Shown: positions 54,664 to 63,078 of the stretch, piece by piece | Numbering within the stretch: the first letter of the stretch is position 1 | How the letters are laid out: every line of letters begins with the position of its first letter | Source of the DNA: Methanomicrobiales archaeon | GTDB lineage: Archaea; Halobacteriota; Methanomicrobia; Methanomicrobiales; Methanospirillaceae | Direction of reading: 5' to 3' | Length of the DNA: 64,000 bases | Assembly (NCBI GenBank): GCA_012729535.1 | Contig: JAAYCY010000065.1 | Location: 1-64,000, forward strand | The notes under the pieces: generated by a model | Told to the model about the DNA's origin: nothing | The model's input: the letters and a program-made list of their open reading frames with translations, nothing else | The model's database searches: none | Made by a program: the position numbers and the translations under genes

Positions 54664-55834
54664 GGTGTGCAATCTCCTTAATTGCATCTGTAGCAATCCG
54701 GCATTCTTCATCGGTAGTAAACCATGAAAGGCTTATTCGTACACAACCCGCTCCATTATCAATTGCCTGATGCACGAACGGAGCACAGTGAAGACCGGTC
54801 CGGACCAGGATATTATCTTTCCTGGCAAGAATAAACCCGACATCATCATTATCAAGTCCGGAGATATTAAGAGCAATGATAGGAAGATCCGGCTTATGAT
54901 TATAGATGGTTATCGCAGATTCGGCAGATAATTCATCGATCATAAAACGGGTCTGCTGTTCTGCTTTCTCTTTCATTTTTTTCATACCGGTTGCGCGAAT
55001 AAAGTTCACACCGGCGATAAGAGAAGCAATCCCTGGATAATTATGTGTCCCTATCTCATACCGCTCCGGCAGGTCTACTGGCTGATCCAGATTTCCGGAG
55101 TCTGATCCAGTTCCTCCCATTCTAACCGGAATGACCTGCTCAGGATCTCGGATATAAAAACCGCCGATTCCAGGCATACCAAAGAGTGCTTTGTGTCCGG
55201 TAAAAACAAAGGCATCGGGATTGATGGAAGAGAGATCTATCAGGATATGTCCTGCAGTCTGGGAACCATCAACGATAGAGAATATTCCTTTATCATGGAG
55301 ATATTCACAGACAGCCCGGATATCCTGGACAGACCCGAGAACATTGCTCCCATGATTCATCACAACAAGTTGGGTTTTAGACGTTACAGCCTCCGTTATT
55401 TTTTCCGGATTAACGATACTGTCATGAAAAGGGACATAATCCACGGATATTTTATCCTGCTTTGTCAGATAATGGAGTGGCCGGAGAACCGAATTATGTT
55501 CAAGAGTTGTCGAAAGGACATGAATTTTTTCCTTTTGTGATGCAACAAACCCATGTATGAGGGTGTTTAGTGAATCGGTTGCATTCGCGGAGAAAATAAG
55601 ATGTTCCGGAGAGTCTTCGCCGAGAAAATTACACATAACTTCCCGCCCTTCTGAAAGGTAATCCCGCTTTTCATTCCCAAACCCCCGGCCTCCTCCGGAA
55701 AACGGATAGGATAACGATTCCTGGACTGCCTGGATAACTTCCGGGGGTTTTGGCCAGCTTGTCGCAGCGTTATTCAGATAAATCAGTGGTTTCTCCTGCT
55801 TCACAGTACTATCATCTTTATGGAGTGATAGCAA
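54644..55834 (-). CDS. Class V aminotransferase, cysteine desulfurase-like
   Basis: 396 residues. YLNNAATSWPKPPEVIQAVQ is the N-terminal signature of the TIGR01977-like cysteine-desulfurase group. FVFTGHKALFGMPGIGGFYI carries the PLP lysine (GHK), with D-G-S-Q-T-A-G-H (VDGSQTAGHILI) for PLP ring contact. LVRTGLHCAPFVHQAIDNGA contains the active-site cysteine (LHCAP). The start is TTG 55834 or GTG 55804; neither has a clear Shine-Dalgarno. Likely mobilises sulfur or selenium. First gene of an overlapping trio with the 124-residue protein and a methyltransferase. Confidence 0.87.
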   Translation of the reverse strand: MLSLHKDDSTVKQEKPLIYLNNAATSWPKPPEVIQAVQESLSYPFSGGGRGFGNEKRDYLSEGREVMCNFLGEDSPEHLIFSANATDSLNTLIHGFVASQKEKIHVLSTTLEHNSVLRPLHYLTKQDKISVDYVPFHDSIVNPEKITEAVTSKTQLVVMNHGSNVLGSVQDIRAVCEYLHDKGIFSIVDGSQTAGHILIDLSSINPDAFVFTGHKALFGMPGIGGFYIRDPEQVIPVRMGGTGSDSGNLDQPVDLPERYEIGTHNYPGIASLIAGVNFIRATGMKKMKEKAEQQTRFMIDELSAESAITIYNHKPDLPIIALNISGLDNDDVGFILARKDNILVRTGLHCAPFVHQAIDNGAGCVRISLSWFTTDEECRIATDAIKEIAHHANHTI

Positions 55835-55898
55835 AAATGTTTTTTAGAGGATAGATCTGTTCGATAATAACGAATAAATAATACCAAAAATAGATAGT

Positions 55899-57176
55899 AT
55901 GATTGTGCTCAAGACCGAATTGAGACAGATAATTATTGATCAACAGTCATTTCTCTCAAGATCTGACGCATTAATATCCAGGGATATTGATCTTCATACT
56001 CTAATTAGCTCTGAAGAGATTGTAGTACTCTCCGGAATACGTCGGTGTGGAAAAAGTACCATCTTATTCCAGCTTTCAGATATTCTCTCTGGTCATTCAT
56101 TATTCATAAATTTCGATGATATCAGATTTTCAGATTGGTCAATAGAAAATTTTCAACATATCTATGAGATAATTGGAGAATTATTCGGTTCGAAAGAGAG
56201 TGTTTCACTTTTACTTGATGAAATCCAAAATATTCCAGGATGGGAACGGTGGGTCAACAATCTCTATCAATATAAAGTGAAAACGATTATAACCGGCTCA
56301 AATGCATCAGTATTAAGCTCTGAGCTTGGAACTTACCTGACTGGAAGGCATAAAACGGTCCGTGTTCATCCTTTTTCATTCAAAGAATACCTTCTGTATC
56401 ATGGGATTGAAAATGTAAATCCGGATTTCGTTACATCACCACAAAAAGGAGAAATTGTCCGATATCTGCAAAAATATCTCATTGAAGGTGGATTCCCGGC
56501 AGTTGTCAAATCCGGGGATATAAGTCTTTCTGAACAATATCTGACAGACATAATTTATCGGGATATTGTCAGCAGGTATAAAATTCGTGAGATAAGGGAA
56601 TTTAAAGATTTAACGGTATTCCTCATAACCAATGCAGGACGACAGATATCATATAAAACCCTTTCTGACATAACTGGTCTTAAAAGTGTTAGTACAATAA
56701 AAAATTATATTGATTTTCTTGAACAGGCTTTTCTCCTATTCAGATTGGCTCCTCTTCATTATTCTCTGAAAAAAATCACTAAATCATCATATAAAATCTA
56801 TGCAGGGGAAATAAGTTTTATTCAGGCTGCAGGGTTCCATATGTCAGACGATATGGGTCAGAAACTTGAAAACCTGGTTTATCTTCATCTTTTGAGGACA
56901 TGCCCGGAAGTATATTTCTATTCTGGAGTGAATGAATGTGACTTCCTTATTAAAACCGGTTCCATGGTCCGGGAAGCAATTCAGGTATCATATACTCTGA
57001 GTGATCCGGAAACGAGAGAGCGAGAGATCAAGGGACTTGTTGAAGCAATGGAGAGATTTCATTTACCTCATGGTACAATTCTCACATTTGATGAAGAAAA
57101 TCAGATTTCTTATACTGATTATTCCATTCAGATTGTACCCTTATGGAAATGGCTGATAAAATTTGAGGGTTACTAA
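55899..57176 (+). CDS. DUF4143-type AAA ATPase
   Basis: 425 residues. Walker A GIRRCGKST at 46-54, Walker B SLLLDEIQN, sensor region TIITGSNASVLSSELGTYLT, then the DUF4143 C-terminal domain (EFKDLTVFLITNAGRQISYK … FYSGVNECDFLI) with its nuclease-like D-F-L-I. This family is common in archaea and variable between strains. Function unproven. Divergent from the aminotransferase operon by 64 bases. Confidence 0.88.
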   Translation: MIVLKTELRQIIIDQQSFLSRSDALISRDIDLHTLISSEEIVVLSGIRRCGKSTILFQLSDILSGHSLFINFDDIRFSDWSIENFQHIYEIIGELFGSKESVSLLLDEIQNIPGWERWVNNLYQYKVKTIITGSNASVLSSELGTYLTGRHKTVRVHPFSFKEYLLYHGIENVNPDFVTSPQKGEIVRYLQKYLIEGGFPAVVKSGDISLSEQYLTDIIYRDIVSRYKIREIREFKDLTVFLITNAGRQISYKTLSDITGLKSVSTIKNYIDFLEQAFLLFRLAPLHYSLKKITKSSYKIYAGEISFIQAAGFHMSDDMGQKLENLVYLHLLRTCPEVYFYSGVNECDFLIKTGSMVREAIQVSYTLSDPETREREIKGLVEAMERFHLPHGTILTFDEENQISYTDYSIQIVPLWKWLIKFEGY

Positions 57177-57247
57177 AATCACTCAACTACACTCATCTCT
57201 TTTCATAATTGAAATCTTTTTTTCGTTTTGGTTACCGGACCAACATT

Positions 57248-57281
57248 ATTACGGATAACCGTAATTATTATATTATTACGG
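57248..57281. promoter_or_regulatory. Palindromic operator before the MarR-methyltransferase gene
   Basis: ATTACGG (57248-57254) and CCGTAAT (57259-57265) form a perfect 7-bp palindrome with spacer ATAA. A third ATTACGG follows at 57275-57281, giving two ATTACGGATA direct repeats 27 bases apart. It ends 21 bases before ATG 57302. MarR proteins bind such palindromes at their own promoters. Confidence 0.65.
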
Positions 57282-57301
57282 ATAGCCTTAGTATATGGAA
57301 C

Positions 57302-58537
57302 ATGGATCCGACTTCACGAATCAGGCTCTCGCTGGGTTTTGTCTCGACTGCTATCAGTATGATCTTCGGGATGGACCGGGGGAGAAAAACACCGCTCAGC
57401 CCTGGAGCTATCGAGGTACTCTATTCATCATACTTTTCCAGGGTTCGGATGGGAGACATTGGAGGAATGCTGGATATCTCTCCAAGTTCAGCTACTGATC
57501 TTGTGAATTATCTTGAACGTGAAGGATTCATGAGAAGAATTCAGGATGAAAATAACCGGAGGAGCATTCTGGTCGTTCCAACCGAAAAGGGAGAGGAATG
57601 GATCCTTGAGACTGAAGAAAAAATGTACGGATTTCTTGAAACCGGACTATCCAGGCTGAAAAAAGATGAGCAACTGCTTTTTGCCGATCTTTGTACCCGG
57701 TTTTCCGGAGTGTATGATAATTTCAGTTTTCTTGCCTGTGTAAAAGCATTTAAAGAAGACCGGGGATCTGTCCGTGTTCCATTGATCACTCGGAAAAATG
57801 GCAGACTCCTCCGGCTTGAAGAAGTAGTCGATGCACGGTATTGTAAAAACGACGTAATGGAGAAAAAGGAAGATAGCATGATATTTGAAACACGGGTTCC
57901 CGAGACATGTGATGGGATTCAGGATGAAGTAACTGTCGAGCAGTATGATGAAATGCAGCGGGGTCTTCGAGACGAAGGACACATGCCAATTGAAGAACTG
58001 GTAAAATTCTCACAGCCTGGTGACAATGCTCTGGAGGTCGGCCCCGGACCAGGATATCTTGGACTTGAATGGCTGAAACATACCAAGGATACAAATCTGA
58101 CCGGGCTTGAAATCAGTCCGGCAATGATCAGAATGGCAGAAAAAAATGCGAAAGATTATCATCTGTCTGACCGGGCGACATACAGGGAAGGGAATGCTCT
58201 GGCAATGCCGTTTTCTGATGGAACCTTTGATCTTGCATTCTCCAACGGTTCACTCCATGAATGGGAGGATCCAAAAAAGGTGTTTTCAGAGATTCTCCGG
58301 GTATTAAAACCAGGTGGAAGAGTCAGTGTCAGTGACCTTAAACGGGATCTTTCTCCGGAAATTTACCGGTTCATGCTTGAAACCTGTGAAGGGTCTGAAA
58401 TAAGGAAAGGGTTTGAGACGTCAGTTCATGCAGCATATGTTCAGGAAGAATTGGAAAAAATGCTCGGAGATGTCGGATTTAGCTGGTTACAGGTGATAAC
58501 TCATCCGTATGGGCTTGTGGTTATTGGAAAGAAATAA
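57302..58537 (+). CDS. MarR-type winged helix fused to SAM methyltransferase
   Basis: 411 residues from ATG 57302; an upstream in-frame start would read through the operator. Residues 1-115 are a MarR-like winged helix (VRMGDIGGMLDISPSSATDL, EREGFMRRIQDENNRRSILV). A linker to about 200 precedes a class I methyltransferase: motif I ALEVGPGPGYLGLEWL, ISPAMIRMAEKNAKDYH, AMPFSDGTFDLAFSNGSLHE. A substrate-linked regulator or self-modifying repressor is conceivable, by inference. The palindrome upstream supports autoregulation. Confidence 0.85.
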   Translation: MDPTSRIRLSLGFVSTAISMIFGMDRGRKTPLSPGAIEVLYSSYFSRVRMGDIGGMLDISPSSATDLVNYLEREGFMRRIQDENNRRSILVVPTEKGEEWILETEEKMYGFLETGLSRLKKDEQLLFADLCTRFSGVYDNFSFLACVKAFKEDRGSVRVPLITRKNGRLLRLEEVVDARYCKNDVMEKKEDSMIFETRVPETCDGIQDEVTVEQYDEMQRGLRDEGHMPIEELVKFSQPGDNALEVGPGPGYLGLEWLKHTKDTNLTGLEISPAMIRMAEKNAKDYHLSDRATYREGNALAMPFSDGTFDLAFSNGSLHEWEDPKKVFSEILRVLKPGGRVSVSDLKRDLSPEIYRFMLETCEGSEIRKGFETSVHAAYVQEELEKMLGDVGFSWLQVITHPYGLVVIGKK

Positions 58538-58542
58538 TTTTT

Positions 58543-59064
58543 TTATCCCTGAATAAGAACTTCAGGTTTGGCTATAAGATTCCGGTCATAATATAATTCC
58601 AGGTAAAATGTATTACCCTGGTATTTTTCTTTCATCAGGTCAAATTCAGGGTTTATTTTAGAGATGTTTGCATCCCCAAAAATTCCATGAGTTTCTCCAA
58701 CTTTCATTGAAGTAATACCATGAGCCCACGTTTTTTGATATGTCCCGTTATTGGTGATATTGGCCTTATTTATTTCCGAAAATGAATTTTCTGCATTAGA
58801 ACCAAAAGTCCGGGAAGGTTTTAATATTACAGATAAATCTGAAACAGGTAGTGGATCACCCGATACATGAGTTATTAGAAGACTGGCATTCGTGGGATCA
58901 TCATGATGTTGATGAAGAGTTGCCTGCAAAGTTACTGATGGAGGTTTCACTTCTGTATCCACCAAGCCTCCGGCAAAGCTATTCACAATTGCTGCAATAA
59001 TTAATGTCAAAGTCAACATGAGGAGAACACCAATAACCGGCGATACTCCGGAATCCTTATTCAT
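58543..59064 (-). CDS. Archaeal type IV pilin-like protein (DUF1628)
   Basis: 173 residues. MNKDSGVSPVIGVLLMLTLTLIIAAI is a class III (archaeal prepilin) signal: a short charged leader, then SPVIG and a hydrophobic helix for assembly, cleaved by EppA/FlaK-like peptidase before the helix. The rest is beta-rich with a Thr/Asn content suited to glycosylation. It overlaps the next pilin gene by four bases. Both may build an adhesive or structural surface filament. Confidence 0.87.
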   Translation of the reverse strand: MNKDSGVSPVIGVLLMLTLTLIIAAIVNSFAGGLVDTEVKPPSVTLQATLHQHHDDPTNASLLITHVSGDPLPVSDLSVILKPSRTFGSNAENSFSEINKANITNNGTYQKTWAHGITSMKVGETHGIFGDANISKINPEFDLMKEKYQGNTFYLELYYDRNLIAKPEVLIQG

Positions 59065-59657
59065 GAATTATCTCCCAGAATCAGTTCCTGGCTGTATATT
59101 GTTGCTTGTGAAGGAACATGAACAATTTTTATCGTCAGGATAGTATCTTTATCTATATTATCAGGACTAGTCCCAAAAAAAACCTGATCGCCAGCTGAAG
59201 TATTGATAAACATGTTTGTACCCCCAAAAAGAGTGTAATTTCCAAAATCTTCAATTTCAGGTAGCCCATTTTTACTTGGAATTCGTCCTTGAGGATAGAG
59301 AGATCCAGGTATTGTAATATTCCCTCCCGAATTTGAAACTGATTTCCAGGACGTAATAATCTTTAGATCCCGGGTAGGGATACCATCTCCAGCAGATATT
59401 ACAGACATTGACACATTAATTAAATTGCTCGATGATTTCCATGCATCAGTCTGGAGAACTAACTGTGGCGGTTTACTTTTTGTCTCTGACATTCCTCCTA
59501 CATACCCGGATATAATAGCCGCCAGAATCACAGTTATAATAAGCATAAGCATGATCCCGATCACCGGAGACACTGCCTGTTCTTTTGGTGGACTCCCTAC
59601 CTTTAAAATAGGAGAATCCAGCCGGAAACGAAAATTTATCCTGATTTTTCTAACCAT
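59061..59657 (-). CDS. Archaeal type IV pilin-like protein (DUF1628), longer leader
   Basis: 198 residues from ATG 59657 (GTG 59687 is an alternative). The prepilin-type segment KEQAVSPVIGIMLMLIITVI follows an unusually long, basic leader of about 30 residues. The mature beta-rich part differs from the downstream pilin. The four-base overlap shows that the two are one operon. Two minor pilins or a pilin pair are likely. Confidence 0.82.
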   Translation of the reverse strand: MVRKIRINFRFRLDSPILKVGSPPKEQAVSPVIGIMLMLIITVILAAIISGYVGGMSETKSKPPQLVLQTDAWKSSSNLINVSMSVISAGDGIPTRDLKIITSWKSVSNSGGNITIPGSLYPQGRIPSKNGLPEIEDFGNYTLFGGTNMFINTSAGDQVFFGTSPDNIDKDTILTIKIVHVPSQATIYSQELILGDNS

Positions 59658-59835
59658 AGGTAAAAAACTTCCAATTGTCCCACTCACGATTAACCAGTAA
59701 TATTTTTTGTTTTAAAACAATAAAACTTTATTTGTATGAACAATACTTTTTTTCATCCACTTACAATCTAAAAAAATTTTAGAGAAAAACCGTAATGAAA
59801 CGGTTCCGGACTTAAAAAAGAGAATCAGGTAATTT

Positions 59836-60501
59836 TTATTGGTTTTCAGCTAAAAGAGAACAGGGTATACAAACACGTTTTCCGTTCAGTTCACGCGTTT
59901 TTGCATCTGCCACCATCTCACCACAGGATTCACATGGAATTGATTTAAAAATACGTGCCTTCTTTGGTGGTTCCATATCAACAAAAGATATTTTCAGGAT
60001 TTTTTCTTCAGGAGCATGTAAAATAATATCAGGTACCTGGTCTGATAATTCACGGAACCGTGTCATCTCTGCTTCAGTAGCCTGACCGGAAAAAACCTTT
60101 GGTCGTAATGCATCCATCTCCTCTCTTGGTAATACTTCATCAAGGTTCGTAACAACACGTACCGCCTTATTACATCTTCGGCAAAAAAACGTGAATGCAT
60201 GTTTACCATAATCATTAATTATGAGATTTCCCTTTCCGGCAGTACAGCCGGTGATCATCTGGATAGCATCCACAGAGCAGGCATCTGTTTCTGCTATTGC
60301 GACTAATTCTTCATCTTTTGGCCGTTCTACCCCAAGTGCTTTCATCGCTGCGATGGCAACCCGGTATCCGGATGAAAGCCCCCCACATGAATGCCCATGA
60401 AATTTAACCGCTTCTTCGTATGTAATAAATTCTCCGGATTTTGGATCCGGTATAGATTGTGGTGAACACATGGTATACCAGAGTTGTCCGGAAGGATTCA
60501 T
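59836..60501 (-). CDS. fmdE: FmdE-family protein with C-terminal zinc finger
   Basis: 221 residues. FHGHSCGGLSSGYRVAIAAM (35-39 HGHSC) and DACSVDAIQMITGCTAGK (73-90) are the FmdE metal/ligand-binding motifs, and the C-terminus (CESCGEM … CIPC, about 188-216) is a treble-clef zinc finger. FmdE is encoded with molybdenum formylmethanofuran dehydrogenase in methanogens but is not part of its catalytic core; its role is unproven. It diverges from a secreted FmdE-like protein with a metal-chelate transporter, across a spacer with an 18-bp palindrome. Confidence 0.88.
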   Translation of the reverse strand: MNPSGQLWYTMCSPQSIPDPKSGEFITYEEAVKFHGHSCGGLSSGYRVAIAAMKALGVERPKDEELVAIAETDACSVDAIQMITGCTAGKGNLIINDYGKHAFTFFCRRCNKAVRVVTNLDEVLPREEMDALRPKVFSGQATEAEMTRFRELSDQVPDIILHAPEEKILKISFVDMEPPKKARIFKSIPCESCGEMVADAKTRELNGKRVCIPCSLLAENQ

Positions 60502-60588
60502 ATATTCATCGAAATACGTGTGGATTGTGGATTAACAAACAACAAATATTAAGAATATTAAGATAATTATTGAAAAAACAGAAAAATA

Positions 60589-60606
60589 TCATTACAATTG
60601 TAATGA
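60589..60606. promoter_or_regulatory. 18-bp perfect palindrome in the divergent FmdE region
   Basis: TCATTACAATTGTAATGA is a perfect palindrome, 88 bases before the fmdE start and 174 before the secreted FmdE-like gene. The half-site TTGTAATGA recurs at 60721-60729. A TATA-like TTATAAAT lies between at about 60630. A dimeric, possibly metal-sensing repressor for both operons is inferred. Confidence 0.6.
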
Positions 60607-60779
60607 ATCTTCAGATCATTTTCACAAGTTATAAATTTCATTATAATCGTATAACTATTTACGATGTTGATTACTGGAGTATTGTAGCATCACACTCACT
60701 ATCAGTAAATGCCGCTATCTTGTAATGAACGTCAGATTTGCTATTGAATGGTAATCATTGTGGATGAACGAGGAATCGC

Positions 60780-61871
60780 ATGAAACAATTATTTACTCTC
60801 CTGCTGGCACTAAGTTGCCTGATTCTCCCCATTTCAGCATTGGCTGAAGACGATCTTATGTACGACCTCGGGTCGCGGGCAGCAGAAGTAGGAATGGATC
60901 TGCTCAAATTTCAAGCAGGTGATGACAACATTCTTGCACTTACCAATGCCGGACATGCACAGGTAAAAGGCAAAACCACGGAACGTGCACTATCAGGCAT
61001 CTCTGATATATCAGGACTGCAGAATGGTGACAACAATCTCTTCCAGGTTAACCGGCCAAACTGGAAACCGCTCTGGTTTTATTTCTTTAATAAGGAAACA
61101 GGCATGGCTGCATACATGGAACCTGATTCCTCATTCTTATTACTCAATGCAGAAAATCGTGCTTCGCTTCCAGCCGACAAAGCATTCTCCCAGGTATCAT
61201 TAATCCAGGTAAATCTGGACAAGATGCTTGAGAATCCGGATGAGAGTAACACTACCTTTAATAAAAAGAAGTTTAGTGGAAATGAATTTTCATTGGTCGG
61301 ACTTTCAAATGTCTGGGCTGCCGGAGCATCATATGAGTTCATGAATGCAGCAATGTTCCATGATCACCTGTGTCCGGGAGTCACCAGCGGATACATGATC
61401 ATCAAGTATGTTGAGGACACTATGCCGATAACGAACAGTTCTGAAACATACGTTGATATTGGGTGTCCAAACTGGTGCAAGGAAGATGCATACCAGATGA
61501 TCTGGGACAGCACTCCGGGTAAGAGCAGCATGTATGTCATGGCACTTGACCCTGATGACGAAGCAGCATTACAGGAAAAGTATGGAATCCGTCCGGCCGG
61601 AATTATTGTCAAATGGAATAGTGTATCCAAGACAGGTAAGGGTCTTGCACTTGGATTTGATTTTGACACACTAAGCGAAGAACTCGGAGTTGCAAACTGG
61701 ACCGGACCAACATGGGCCCCAAAACTTGTCCAGGATATCGGGATGATGGATTATGTCGATAAACCGGAAAGTGCCATTAAGCCACTCAAGGAATTTGAGG
61801 TCGATGATCATCTGATGACACAACTCAAAACCGCTGGTAACAACCCCTATAAAGTTCTGGGAATGCTGTAA
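60780..61871 (+). CDS. Secreted FmdE-like domain protein
   Basis: 363 residues with signal peptide (1-22, MKQLFTLLLALSCLILPISA). Residues 25-180 are not recognised. From about 180 on an FmdE-type domain appears: FHDHLCPGVTSGYMIIKYVE (H194, H196, C198) and DIGCPNWCKEDAYQMIWDST-PGK (C229, C233). These align with HGHSCGGLSSGY and DACSVDAIQ…TAGK of the cytosolic FmdE. The one-base overlap with the binding-protein gene (TAATG) ties it to metal-chelate uptake. An extracytoplasmic metal or tetrapyrrole binder is inferred. Confidence 0.85.
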   Translation: MKQLFTLLLALSCLILPISALAEDDLMYDLGSRAAEVGMDLLKFQAGDDNILALTNAGHAQVKGKTTERALSGISDISGLQNGDNNLFQVNRPNWKPLWFYFFNKETGMAAYMEPDSSFLLLNAENRASLPADKAFSQVSLIQVNLDKMLENPDESNTTFNKKKFSGNEFSLVGLSNVWAAGASYEFMNAAMFHDHLCPGVTSGYMIIKYVEDTMPITNSSETYVDIGCPNWCKEDAYQMIWDSTPGKSSMYVMALDPDDEAALQEKYGIRPAGIIVKWNSVSKTGKGLALGFDFDTLSEELGVANWTGPTWAPKLVQDIGMMDYVDKPESAIKPLKEFEVDDHLMTQLKTAGNNPYKVLGML

Positions 61872-63037
61872 TGGGACATTCTCTTAAAATTTTAAAAAAC
61901 GTGAAAAATATGACAAACCTGAAAACAATTATGATTACACTCATGATGCTGGCATGCCTTATTTCAGTACCAGTATCATTCGCAGAAGAGACTGCAGCAG
62001 CAGAAAAAACTCTCACAGACGGGTATGGAAGATCTGTCACCGTTCCAGTCCCGGCTTCAGAAGTGCTTTGTTCAGGCTCCGGATGCTTACGATATCTGAC
62101 CTATCTTGGCGGTGAAGACCTCATTGTGGGTGTTGACAGTATTGAAAAAGAACCACAAGTCATGGATGCACGGGGATATGCTCTCTTAAACCCGGAGTTT
62201 AAGGACTATCCATTGTTCGGTGAATTCAGAGGCAAGGATGACCCTGAAAAGATTATCGCTATTGGACCCCAGTTGGTCTTTAAAACCGGATCAACCGGCA
62301 CTCCATTTGCAACAAATGCCGAAGAAGGAAATAAATTAACAGAAAAAACGGGAATTCCAGTAATTATGTTCCCATATGGTTCACTCCGGACCCAGACTGA
62401 GCAGGATGAGATGTTTGGAGCACTCCGGGTGATGGGAGAAGTAATCAACAAGGAAGACCGTGCTGAAGAACTGATCTCTTATATTGAGGATACAATTGCA
62501 GATCTTGAAAAGAGAACCGGAGATATTCCGGAAGCCGAACAGAAGACTGCATATGTCGGCGGTGTCAGTTATGCCGGAGCACACGGAATTATTTCAACCG
62601 AGCCTTCATACCCGCCATTCATCTGGACCAATGTAAAGAATGCAGCAGGAAAAATGGGCACTCAGCATGCTGATGTCGCAAAGGAAGCAATCGTTGACTG
62701 GGATCCAGAATATATATTCGTGGATGTCGGAACCCTTCAGGCAGACAGTGAAGGTGGAATCGGCGAATTAAAAGATGATCCGGCATTACAGGGCCTCTCT
62801 GCAAAAAGTGAAGGTAAGGTATACGGAGTGCTTCCGTATAACTTCTATAACACCAACTACGAGAATGTCCTTGCAGACGCCTACTTTATTGGAAAGACTA
62901 TTTATCCGGACCGGTTCGCGGATATCGATCCAAAAGAGAAAGCAGATGAGATAATGACCATGTTCCTTGGAGAATCTCCACTGGACAAGATTAATTCCCA
63001 GTATAAGAACCTGGGATTTTCACAGATAGAACTCTGA
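61871..63037 (+). CDS. Metal-chelate ABC transporter substrate-binding protein
   Basis: 388 residues (start ATG 61871; ATG 61910 would shorten the leader). Signal peptide LKTIMITLMMLACLISVPVS. The fold matches the FepB/BtuF group: RSVTVPVPASEVLCSGSGCL, PEKIIAIGPQLVFKTG, FVDVGTLQADSEGGIGEL. The C-S-G-S-G-C in the first ligand loop is unusual and could coordinate a metal. It lies between the secreted FmdE-like gene and the permease gene, so an iron-, cobalt-, molybdenum- or tungsten-type chelate is the likely cargo; the ligand is not fixed. Confidence 0.85.
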   Translation: MGHSLKILKNVKNMTNLKTIMITLMMLACLISVPVSFAEETAAAEKTLTDGYGRSVTVPVPASEVLCSGSGCLRYLTYLGGEDLIVGVDSIEKEPQVMDARGYALLNPEFKDYPLFGEFRGKDDPEKIIAIGPQLVFKTGSTGTPFATNAEEGNKLTEKTGIPVIMFPYGSLRTQTEQDEMFGALRVMGEVINKEDRAEELISYIEDTIADLEKRTGDIPEAEQKTAYVGGVSYAGAHGIISTEPSYPPFIWTNVKNAAGKMGTQHADVAKEAIVDWDPEYIFVDVGTLQADSEGGIGELKDDPALQGLSAKSEGKVYGVLPYNFYNTNYENVLADAYFIGKTIYPDRFADIDPKEKADEIMTMFLGESPLDKINSQYKNLGFSQIEL

Positions 63038-63078
63038 TTGAGATATGAAATCTGACAAAATCCCAATTTTTCCCGGAG

